NCBI GenBank assembly: GCA_946480825.1
Contig: CAMLLG010000042.1
Location: 1 to 34,693 of the forward strand
Direction: 5' to 3'
Length of the DNA stretch: 34,693 bases
Source of the DNA: an uncultured Lysobacteraceae bacterium
GTDB taxonomy: Bacteria; Pseudomonadota; Gammaproteobacteria; Xanthomonadales; Xanthomonadaceae
The stretch's first letter is position 1. Each line of letters starts with the position of its first letter. The notes below the pieces were generated by a model. The model ran no database searches and was not told where the DNA came from. It saw nothing but the letters and a program-made list of their open reading frames with translations. A program made the position numbers and the translations under genes. This document shows, piece after piece, positions 22,271 to 29,624 of this stretch.

Positions 22271-23632
22271 TCAGCGCGCGATCAAGCTCAGCAGCAGTCC
22301 CGCCACCGCGGATGCGGCGATGACGCGCATGACGCTCTGCTTCCAGCGGAACAAGGCCAGTGCCGAAACGACAAGCATCGCGGCGGCAACGGCACCGAAA
22401 GTGCCCGAGAAGCCATCGGGCCAGAGCACGTGATAACCGAAGAACAGCGCGAGATTCACGATCACGCCGACCACGGCGGCCGTGATCGCGGTGAGCGGCG
22501 CGGTCAGTCGCAGGTTTCCTCGGGTGGATTCGACCAGCGGTCCTCCCGCCAGGATGAAGACGAACGAAGGCAGGAAGGTGAACCAGGTGACCAGCGCCGC
22601 CGCCACCGCACCCGACAGGAATGCCGCGTCCTGCCCGAATACGGGATTCGCATGTCCGCCCAGAAAGCCCACGAACGCGACGACCATGATGAGCGGCCCC
22701 GGCGTGGTTTCGCCGAGCGCCAGCCCATCGATCATCTGCGTGGGCGAGAGCCAGCCGTACCGATCCACGGCGCCCTGATAGACGTAGGGAAGGACCGCGT
22801 AGGCTCCGCCGAAGGTCAGCAATGCGGCCTTGGTGAAAAACCACGCCATCCGCGTCAGCGTGTGATCCCACCCCAGCCCCGCGACCAGGCCCGACACCGG
22901 AAGCATCCAGAGCAGAAGACCACCGGCCAGCACGCGCGCCAGGCGCCACCAACCGAAACGGGCGTGATGCGGTACGGGCGTCGCATCGTCGATCAGCGCG
23001 CGTCCCGGCGCCACCTTCGCTGCGCTGCCGTGTGCGCCGCCGATCGCGAACGTCGATGGCGCGATTCGTCCTCCCGCATACCCCGCCAGCGCCGCCGCGG
23101 CCACGATCAGCGGGAACGGAAGCGACAGCGCGAAGATGCCCGCGAATGCCGCCGCCGCGATGCACCACAGCACGGGATTCTTCAGCGTTCGCGAGCCGAT
23201 GCGATAAGCCGCATGCAGCACGATGGCCGTCACCGCGGGCTTGATGCCGTAGAACAGGCCGGCCACGACCGGCACATCGCCGAACCGCAGATACACCCAC
23301 GACAGAGCGATGAGAATGAACAGCGAGGGCAGCACGAACAGAACGCCCGCGACGATGCCGCCCCAGGTCCGGTGCATCAACCAGCCCATGTAGGTGGCCA
23401 GCTGCTGCGCCTCCGGCCCCGGCAGCAACATGCAGTAGTTCAAGGCATGCAGGAAACGGCTCTCCGAGATCCAGTGCCGGCGCTCGACCAGTTCCTGATG
23501 CAACAGCGCGATCTGGCCGGCCGGACCGCCGAAGCTGATCCAGCCGAGCTTGAACCAGAAACCGAGGGCGTCGCGAAATCCGATCGCCGGCGATCCGGTC
23601 GCATCCATCGGAGCATGTCGGGTCGATGTCAT
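22271..23632 (-). CDS. chrA: Chromate transporter ChrA (long-chain, two CHR domains)
   Basis: Predicted inner-membrane chromate efflux protein of 453 residues, long-chain type. Two CHR domains are visible. The first carries GWISFGGPAGQIALLHQELV (about residue 29) and LLPGPEAQQLATYMGW (about 72). The second carries ALLTFGGAYAVLPYVYQG (about 270) and LGETTPGPLIMVVAFVGF. About ten hydrophobic spans are present. The ATG at 23630-23632 is chosen because the first CHR motif begins about 20 residues later; an open extension to 24064 has no resemblance to anything. It stands alone on the minus strand, with no chrB-like regulator next to it. Confidence 0.93.
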   Translation of the reverse strand: MTSTRHAPMDATGSPAIGFRDALGFWFKLGWISFGGPAGQIALLHQELVERRHWISESRFLHALNYCMLLPGPEAQQLATYMGWLMHRTWGGIVAGVLFVLPSLFILIALSWVYLRFGDVPVVAGLFYGIKPAVTAIVLHAAYRIGSRTLKNPVLWCIAAAAFAGIFALSLPFPLIVAAAALAGYAGGRIAPSTFAIGGAHGSAAKVAPGRALIDDATPVPHHARFGWWRLARVLAGGLLLWMLPVSGLVAGLGWDHTLTRMAWFFTKAALLTFGGAYAVLPYVYQGAVDRYGWLSPTQMIDGLALGETTPGPLIMVVAFVGFLGGHANPVFGQDAAFLSGAVAAALVTWFTFLPSFVFILAGGPLVESTRGNLRLTAPLTAITAAVVGVIVNLALFFGYHVLWPDGFSGTFGAVAAAMLVVSALALFRWKQSVMRVIAASAVAGLLLSLIAR

Positions 23633-24064
23633 GTCGGTTCGCCGTCCGTTCTGCGTATCGCGCGACCCGCCCCGCCGCCCACCCAGCCATGAGGATCGAC
23701 GAAGGAACGGAAGGGCGTCATTCGAACGCAATACTGCCGGGATGCGAGCCGCGATGTAAACCGTTCGCTCCGGTCGCTCATCGCATGGACACGTCGCCGG
23801 GCAGGCTGTGGATCGCGAGGGATCCGGATGTGGGCCAGCCGCAGGGATCCGCGAGGCTGAGCGCACGCCTTCGCGAACGGGACCGCCGGCGATTCCCGGC
23901 ATCGCAATCACAGCAAGTCGTTCGCACTTCACCTGCGGAACGCTGCCGCTGGACGACGGACCGATCGCGGTTTCGCATCCGCAGACCGTTCGTCGTACCG
24001 AATCGGTCGCCATCCGGATGAATGCCGGAAAGCATGACGCCCTCGCCTCGTGGATTCCGCCCAT
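23633..24064. other. 432-base non-coding junction between chrA and the NRPS locus
   Basis: No reading frame here resembles a known protein and no RNA gene, repeat or convincing terminator was seen. It marks the border between the metal-resistance block and the NRPS tailoring genes, and probably holds the chrA promoter and the 3' end of the NRPS transcript. Confidence 0.6.
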
Positions 24065-25513
24065 TCACCGGCATTGCAGCGCCTGCAGTTCGCCATCCGC
24101 GACGGCATCCTCACGAATTTCCGAAGGATCGGCACAGAGGGAGGCCAGCATTTCCGCGATCCAGCGTTCCTGTTCGTCCGAAGTCCGGAACGCCGCGCTC
24201 ATCGCCGCCAGGTTTCTCCCGATTCGCGCGTCGCCCAGGCAAGCCTCGACCGCCGTTCGCAATTGCGCAACCGAGACCCGGTCGACGTCGACGCGTCGCC
24301 CAAGCCCATGACGTACCACGCGCGCCGCATTGCCGGGTTGATCGAACTTGCAGGGCGCGACGATCATCGGTACGCGGAACCAGATGCATTCCTTGACCGT
24401 GCCGAGGCCGCCGTTGGTGATCATCAGACTCGCGCGCTGCAACAGACCGAGCTGCGGAATGAACGACGACGCCATCACGTTCTCGGGCGCATCGCCCACG
24501 GACTCGATCGCACGCCCCTTTCCGAGGGCGACGACGAAGAAGAGATCCGGGCAACCCGAGGCAAGCGCGAAGACTTTGCGCAGAAAAGCAGGGGTCGTCC
24601 CGCCGTACATGGCCGCATGCGTTCCGAGCGAGACCAGCACGATCCTGCGGCCGGCCCTTCGCGCTTCGAGTTCGTTCCAGGGAAACGCCCAGTCCGTACG
24701 TTCGAGGTCGATGCACGGCCCCGCATAGCGCCTGCCGTCCCGAGCCTCGGGAAAGTCGAATGCCGCGGGACAGAGCACGACATCCGCCTGCTCCCACCAG
24801 CGCCATCCGTATTCCCAGAAGTGCTTTTTCAGACCTGCGCGCCGCGCACTTTCCTCGAGTGTGCGATCGACCCGTTTGACCAAGGTCTTCGGAGGGCCCG
24901 GAATGCCGAAACCCAGAACATTTTCCCAGAGCAGACGCATGGTCCGGCGACGCAGCGATCGGGCGGCGTAGCGCACGAACTGCACGCCCCACATGAGCCT
25001 GATGCGGAACATCGCAGCGGCGGTAGCGCCGCCCGGGATGAGGCGGCTGAAGGTGGGAGGCACCCTGCGCTTGTCCGCGCCGCTCAGTTCGGTGAGATAC
25101 ATCCGATACGGGACGCCCGATGCGGCGACGAGGGGCACGACGTAATCGAACAGCCCATCCAGCAGCACGAGATCGACCGCGTGCTGGCGGATCGTTGCGG
25201 CGAGCTCATTGTCCGCCACCCCTTCGAGCGCCCTCCAACTGCCTGGACGCATGGCTTTGCGCCGCATCCGCTCGCGCATCCGGCGCAAGGTCGCGATGAG
25301 ACCTTGTGGCGGCGCATCCTCGTCCATTTCGTCCTCGGCGAGATCTTCCCGATAAAGGGTGACGTATTCGAAGCCCTGGCTGAGGACGCGCTGCTCGAAA
25401 TCGACCGGGCCGAAATACGTGACCCGATGACCAAGGGCCATGAGTCTTCTGGTGAGCTGGAACGTGGGAACATAGCCACCGTGCTCGGGCAGGCTGATGA
25501 ATGCGATATGCAT
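24065..25513 (-). CDS. UGT-type (MGT-like) glycosyltransferase
   Basis: A 482-residue GT-B fold glycosyltransferase resembling the macrolide/UDP-glucuronosyltransferase-like (GT1) group. The N-terminus MHIAFISLPEHGGYVPTFQL with RRLMALGHRVTYFGP is the acceptor-side Rossmann domain with its usual early His. The donor-binding domain has IVLVSLGTHA (about residue 291), SSFIPQLGLLQRASLMITNG (about 349-368), then GLGTVKECIWFRVPMIVAP and DQPGNAARV, the nucleotide-sugar signature. AAAGGA lies upstream of the ATG at 25511-25513. Its place downstream of the NRPS and tailoring genes suggests glycosylation of the peptide or its lipid. A 180-base gap to the preceding gene leaves co-transcription open. Confidence 0.85.
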   Translation of the reverse strand: MHIAFISLPEHGGYVPTFQLTRRLMALGHRVTYFGPVDFEQRVLSQGFEYVTLYREDLAEDEMDEDAPPQGLIATLRRMRERMRRKAMRPGSWRALEGVADNELAATIRQHAVDLVLLDGLFDYVVPLVAASGVPYRMYLTELSGADKRRVPPTFSRLIPGGATAAAMFRIRLMWGVQFVRYAARSLRRRTMRLLWENVLGFGIPGPPKTLVKRVDRTLEESARRAGLKKHFWEYGWRWWEQADVVLCPAAFDFPEARDGRRYAGPCIDLERTDWAFPWNELEARRAGRRIVLVSLGTHAAMYGGTTPAFLRKVFALASGCPDLFFVVALGKGRAIESVGDAPENVMASSFIPQLGLLQRASLMITNGGLGTVKECIWFRVPMIVAPCKFDQPGNAARVVRHGLGRRVDVDRVSVAQLRTAVEACLGDARIGRNLAAMSAAFRTSDEQERWIAEMLASLCADPSEIREDAVADGELQALQCR

Positions 25514-25693
25514 GGGAATCCTTTTCCGTGAGTGGGTGCCGCGCATCGGGACAATGTCGGCTTTCGTTGCGGGAAAAGCGCGTCGTCGATGGGTGCATCG
25601 ATGCCATGACTTCAACCCATGAAGCCGTTGCGCGGACGGCGCAGGCATGCGGCCGCAACGGGAACGTCATCGGTCGATGGCGTCGCAGGCGGT

Positions 25694-27142
25694 TCATGGA
25701 AGCGTCCTGGTCGTGATCGGCAGGCGATCGCGTGCGAGAACCGAACCTTCGTCCGCATCGCGCATCAAACCACCGGATATCTGCGGGTATCTCGCCGCCG
25801 CGGCCGCCATCCTGGTCGCCATGTCGCCTGCCCGGTCATCGAGAAATTCGACCAACAGATCGTTCGTCGCGCGAATGGTCTCCTCGGTGCCGCGGCTTCC
25901 ACCCATCAGCTGTTCCATGAGCAGGCGCGCGGGCACCGACAGCATCAACGAGGCATCGGTGAAACTGTAATGGTTGGCGTGCCGTATCTGGTAACGATAG
26001 GCGGGAGCGAGCATGCGCGAAGCCAGACGCGATTGCCCCTCCAGGTAAAGATGCGAGTGACCGGTCTCCTGCCTGTCGCTCTCGATCAGGAGATATCTGT
26101 TCCGGAGCCGCTGTTCGGGCAGCGCGCCATACAGCGTGCCGTCGATGTTGGCGGCCGCAAGGATTCGCCGATCCGACGCCATGATGGCGACAGCCGCCGC
26201 CCCACCGAAGGAGTGACCGACCGCGGCGATGCGGTCGCGATCCAGTCGCTCCGTCAAATGCCCGAATATCCGCGTGTCGCCGAGTCGATCCAGAGCGGAA
26301 TCCAGGTCGGCGCTGCGCTGCGACGTCTGCCGGCTCATGTACAGGAATCGATCGGGGTCGTTGTCCAGGAATCGTTCGATCGGCGATGCGATGCGCCCAT
26401 CGGCCAATTGGACGACCGCCGCCTCGTACGGATGATCCACCGCCAGCACGATGAAGCCGCGGCTGGCGAGATCGCTCAACAGAGCGGTATAGAACGAGCG
26501 GGAAGCGCCGTAGCCCGGCGAGAAAAGCACCACGGGCCACGACCGTCGATCCATGCTGATCGGTACATGCATGTCGGCATGGGTGTCGATCCGATCGTAT
26601 CGATCCATCAGGCCGCTCGGCAGTCCGAAGACCCTGTCGGGCAGTCGACCGATACCGTCGACGTACGGCGCGTGGCGTCGTGCCGAAGGCCGGCTTGCGG
26701 GGTACCAGGCCTGAACGATGATGTTGCGGCGATCCCTTGGAGTCTTCGTGGCCGCTTCCAGACGATCCTCATCCACCCAACGAAAAATCGAGGTGCCGAC
26801 CGGGTAATGCCCCGTCGGTTGCGGAAGGCGTGGACTCGGAACGAATATCCAGCACATCGCCAGAGACGCCATGCCGGCGCACTGCAGAGTCCGCATCGTC
26901 CATCGCCGACCGGACCTGCCGCGGTGTCGATCGATCCATGGAGAGCAGCACAACAGGATGAGGATGCACGCGGGCCACAACCGCCAATGGAAACCATCGC
27001 TCCACCACTGCACAACGCATGCCGTGGCCAGGATCGCCGCGCCCGCCACGACCGTTCGCGATCTGCCGGTCGCGAAGGACAGCAATGTCAGCAGCATGGC
27101 GCCGATGGTGATGCCCGCCTCCAGGTTCCACATCGCATCCAA
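25694..27142 (-). CDS. PAF-acetylhydrolase-like membrane-anchored alpha/beta hydrolase
   Basis: A 482-residue protein. Four hydrophobic spans at about 9-25, 32-48, 56-70 and 83-101 anchor an alpha/beta hydrolase domain (about 115-450). That domain resembles the platelet-activating-factor acetylhydrolase family: IIVQAWYPAS, WPVVLFSPGYGASRSFY, RGFIVLAVDHPYE, the nucleophile elbow GHSFGG with Ser311, NIDGTLYG with Asp334, and HANHYSFTD with His391. The catalytic triad is therefore complete. Relatives cleave short acyl chains or esters, so a role in deacylating or opening the peptide lactone, or in self-protection, is possible but unproven. It begins 14 bases after the 2OG oxygenase gene and is surely co-transcribed. 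Confidence 0.8.
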   Translation of the reverse strand: MDAMWNLEAGITIGAMLLTLLSFATGRSRTVVAGAAILATACVVQWWSDGFHWRLWPACILILLCCSPWIDRHRGRSGRRWTMRTLQCAGMASLAMCWIFVPSPRLPQPTGHYPVGTSIFRWVDEDRLEAATKTPRDRRNIIVQAWYPASRPSARRHAPYVDGIGRLPDRVFGLPSGLMDRYDRIDTHADMHVPISMDRRSWPVVLFSPGYGASRSFYTALLSDLASRGFIVLAVDHPYEAAVVQLADGRIASPIERFLDNDPDRFLYMSRQTSQRSADLDSALDRLGDTRIFGHLTERLDRDRIAAVGHSFGGAAAVAIMASDRRILAAANIDGTLYGALPEQRLRNRYLLIESDRQETGHSHLYLEGQSRLASRMLAPAYRYQIRHANHYSFTDASLMLSVPARLLMEQLMGGSRGTEETIRATNDLLVEFLDDRAGDMATRMAAAAARYPQISGGLMRDADEGSVLARDRLPITTRTLP

Positions 27143-27156
27143 TCCCCCGAAGCGGT

Positions 27157-28329
27157 CTATCCGGCGTACCGCGCGAGCAACTCGAGATTTTCATTGAGGC
27201 TCGCGCGGAATTGATCGCGCTGGGAGGGCACCCACATGGGGGCGTCGAAACTCGCGACGATCCGATTCGCGTCCACGCGGATACTGCCCGCCAGCGGTTC
27301 GATGACCACGAACTCGTTGCCCGACTCTTCGCCCCGGAAGCCCTGGGCTTCGCCCTGGGCCAACTTGGCCTTGAGGGCTTCGCGGATCCTCGCCGGCGAG
27401 CCCCGGTGGGGCACGACGATCTCGATCGCATCCAGATCCGGCAAGGGAACCAGAACCGGCACGACGACCGTCGATCGCCCCTCCGCAGCGGGAAACGTCA
27501 GCGCAGAGACGTCTCGGCAGATGATGTCGCGCACGGCGTCGACATCCGGATTGTTCGCGTACCCCGTGAATGCGGTGACCAGGTTGTTGGTCAGGATCGA
27601 CGAAGACTCCACCGAGCCGGATGCGGCGATCGATAGCTTGAAGGTGATCGTGCCCTGTACGTCCTTGCAGGGGCTGATCCGGTCGCGCAACGACCGGTGG
27701 AATGCCGCAACCACCTCTCTGGCGGCCCGGGCATCCAACGCGCCCTTCACGATGGGGGATGTCGGACGCAGGTGCCCCACGAGAGCGATCCTTCCGTCGA
27801 GCGGATCCATGCTGCCCTCGATCGTCTGCGTCCCGTGCACCAGGCGATCGTCGAACAACAACAGTTGATTGAAATGCGCCGGAACCAGTTCGTACAGCGT
27901 TTCGCCCTGCACATGATGTTTCTTGTAACTGGGCACGCCATCGCGCATCAGCAGGGTCTCGCCACCGGAGAAGCGCCGTCTGTCCCAGCGCGTCAGCGAG
28001 TAGACAAACCCCCAGGTGCCGTTGTGGAAATCGCTGTGCAGACCCAGCGTGCAGCCGTTGACCATCAGATGCAGGTTGGGGATGCCCATCGGAATCAGGC
28101 CGACATGATCGATGCACCACTGCTTCATGTGTTGCATGAAGCGGGCGAACAACGCCTCGGGCATCACCTGCTGAGGAACCGTCCGCAGATACGTGTACAT
28201 CTGCGGTGCGCAGAAATACTCCCAGCTTACCGTCTGCCTGTAAGCGTTCCTGACCCTCGATTCGTAAGCCGTTCGCATCGACTCGGCTTCGGGGAAGAAG
28301 TCGCTCACCACATGTTGTCTCTGAATCAT
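27157..28329 (-). CDS. 2OG-Fe(II) oxygenase fused to TonB-C/AgmX-like domain
   Basis: A 390-residue protein with three parts. Residues about 1-195 look like a 2-oxoglutarate/Fe(II) oxygenase: LGLHSDFHNGTWGFVYSLT gives the H98-x-D100 ligand pair, FDDRLVHGTQ the distal His165, and GRIALVGHL the 2OG-binding Arg180. Residues about 224-297 (GTITFKLSIAASGSVESSSI, then ALTFPAAEGRSTVVVPV) resemble the C-terminal domain of TonB/AgmX-PglI proteins. Residues about 300-390 (RVDANRIVASFDAPM, SLNENLELLARY) faintly recall the PHA_gran_rgn family. The ATG at 28327-28329 is chosen because GGAG lies six bases upstream. No signal peptide is seen, so the protein is probably cytoplasmic. It sits 78 bases after the TauD-type gene and 14 before the hydrolase. 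Substrate unknown; a carrier-bound or free amino acid is likely. Confidence 0.75.
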   Translation of the reverse strand: MIQRQHVVSDFFPEAESMRTAYESRVRNAYRQTVSWEYFCAPQMYTYLRTVPQQVMPEALFARFMQHMKQWCIDHVGLIPMGIPNLHLMVNGCTLGLHSDFHNGTWGFVYSLTRWDRRRFSGGETLLMRDGVPSYKKHHVQGETLYELVPAHFNQLLLFDDRLVHGTQTIEGSMDPLDGRIALVGHLRPTSPIVKGALDARAAREVVAAFHRSLRDRISPCKDVQGTITFKLSIAASGSVESSSILTNNLVTAFTGYANNPDVDAVRDIICRDVSALTFPAAEGRSTVVVPVLVPLPDLDAIEIVVPHRGSPARIREALKAKLAQGEAQGFRGEESGNEFVVIEPLAGSIRVDANRIVASFDAPMWVPSQRDQFRASLNENLELLARYAG

Positions 28330-28407
28330 CGTCATCTCCGTATGCAATCGACAGCGGCGCCTTCCGACGACCGCAGGACACCGTATCGCCTCACCGAACC
28401 CCGAGCC

Positions 28408-29325
28408 TCAATGGCGCGCGTGCTCGCACATGTCGCCCAGCGCGACCCGGATCTGCCGGTTTCCGGAATAAGGAAGGCGTCCATGCGCCATCAGCAGATT
28501 GTTCACGAGCAGAACGTCGTTGGCATGCGTCTGGATCCGGATCGAGCAATCGCTCATCACGTCGGAAATGGTTCGAACCCATGCGGCGGGAATCGGCGTC
28601 CCATCCCCGAGAAAAACGGTCCGGGGAAAACGATCGCGCGGAAAATGCCTGGAAAGCAGAGCATCGACTTCCGCAGGCAACGCATCGGGATGATGCAGCA
28701 ATATCTGGTTGAACCAGGCTTCGATATCGTGCACGGCGGTTCTGATGACCGCGTGAGTGCGGTAGGAAACGGTCATCTCATCGCCAGACACGGCGTCGAT
28801 CTCGTATCCCTTGGGCGTGATCTTCTCGCGCAGGGCCTCGATGCTGTCGACCTTGAAGAATTCCTGCCATGACGCGTCGAGCCCGCGGATGAAGCGCCTT
28901 CTGTAAACGAGCCCTTTTCGACCGAACGCCTCGACCATCTCGGCAGGCAGCTTCTCGAGCACTTTCCTGCCATCCGAAAGCGTCCATTCGCCGCCTTTCG
29001 GAGCGGGCTCCAGACAGAAGAACAATTGACGCGACGGCCACGTATCGGTATGCGATGCCTCGTTGTGGAACTGAATCTCGAGGTGTTTCGGATACGGCGT
29101 CGCGAAATAGACGTTGTCGCTCGCGCTCGCCAGCGGAAGGTCGCCATAGTGCCGATACAACGTGTCGCACGCCGATGCGGCACAGGCCTCGAATCCATCG
29201 AGCCCACCGACATCGAAACCACGGAACAGGACATACCCATCGGTCCAGAGCGCATCATCGATGTCGCCGCGATGCCCGGTGATCCATTGAACGAGAGATT
29301 CGCCCGCCTTTCCTGACACATTCAT
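28408..29325 (-). CDS. TauD/SyrP-type beta-hydroxylating dioxygenase
   Basis: A 305-residue 2OG-Fe(II) enzyme of the TauD/TfdA family, nearest by pattern to SyrP-like hydroxylases that act on amino acids tethered to an NRPS carrier domain. LEIQFHNEASHTDTWPSRQL gives the His87-x-Glu89 ligands, characteristic of this subgroup where TauD itself has HxD. NDVLLVNNLLMAHGRLPYSG gives the distal His281, with Arg290/Arg293 for 2OG. YPKHLEIQFHNE and CLEPAPKGGEWTLSDGRKVL match SyrP-type order. The ATG at 29323-29325 follows AGGA about 9 bases upstream and an A/T-rich leader (29338-29360). Beta-hydroxylation of Asp or another residue in the peptide is the likely task. Confidence 0.85.
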   Translation of the reverse strand: MNVSGKAGESLVQWITGHRGDIDDALWTDGYVLFRGFDVGGLDGFEACAASACDTLYRHYGDLPLASASDNVYFATPYPKHLEIQFHNEASHTDTWPSRQLFFCLEPAPKGGEWTLSDGRKVLEKLPAEMVEAFGRKGLVYRRRFIRGLDASWQEFFKVDSIEALREKITPKGYEIDAVSGDEMTVSYRTHAVIRTAVHDIEAWFNQILLHHPDALPAEVDALLSRHFPRDRFPRTVFLGDGTPIPAAWVRTISDVMSDCSIRIQTHANDVLLVNNLLMAHGRLPYSGNRQIRVALGDMCEHARH

Positions 29326-29383
29326 GCTTATCGTCCTGATATTGAAATTTTGAAGGAAATACTGCCCGTGTACCGACGGCCGA

Positions 29384-29524
29384 TCATGACATCGCGACCG
29401 GAATACATCCGGGGCCGTCGAAAGCCATGCGGCCGTGCGCCGCGAGCGGATCGTCGACCATGAGCGGATCGCCCTGCCGCCATCGAAACGTCTTTGCCAG
29501 CCGACAGCGCGTTTCGATATCCAT
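29384..29524 (-). pseudogene. C-terminal remnant of a second TauD/SyrP-type dioxygenase
   Basis: In the minus-strand frame ending at TGA 29384-29386, the last 40 codons read FRWRQGDPLMVDDPLAAHGR followed by MAFDGPGCIPVAMS. This is the C-terminal consensus of TauD/SyrP dioxygenases (WxxGDxLLVDNxLxAHGRxxFxGPRxxxVAM), including the distal iron-binding His. The N-terminal half with the HxE ligands is absent: sequence upstream loses similarity and runs into the NRPS stop at 29625 in another frame. It differs clearly from the intact downstream gene (NDVLLVNNLLMAHGR), so it comes from a distinct paralogue. The left limit of similarity is approximate. Confidence 0.7.
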
Positions 29525-29624
29525 CCCGACGCAACACGCTTTCACATCCTCGCGGCGATCGGCCGGCGCGGACGCGCGGATGCCTTCCGACACCGGAGTG
29601 CGAGGCGAAGTGCCGCTTGCGCAT

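Noticed and set aside
23633..24064. N-terminal extension of chrA or a small gene in the chrA-glycosyltransferase gap
   Set aside because: The frame is open but Arg/Ser/Pro-rich, shows no signal or domain, and chrA has a well-placed start at 23632.
24050..25531. A plus-strand frame opposite the glycosyltransferase
   Set aside because: It mirrors the glycosyltransferase codons and has no family resemblance.
29328..29624. A 98-codon minus-strand frame directly after the NRPS
   Set aside because: Arg/Ser-rich translation without similarity. The neighbouring frame holds the clear dioxygenase remnant, so this one is noise.
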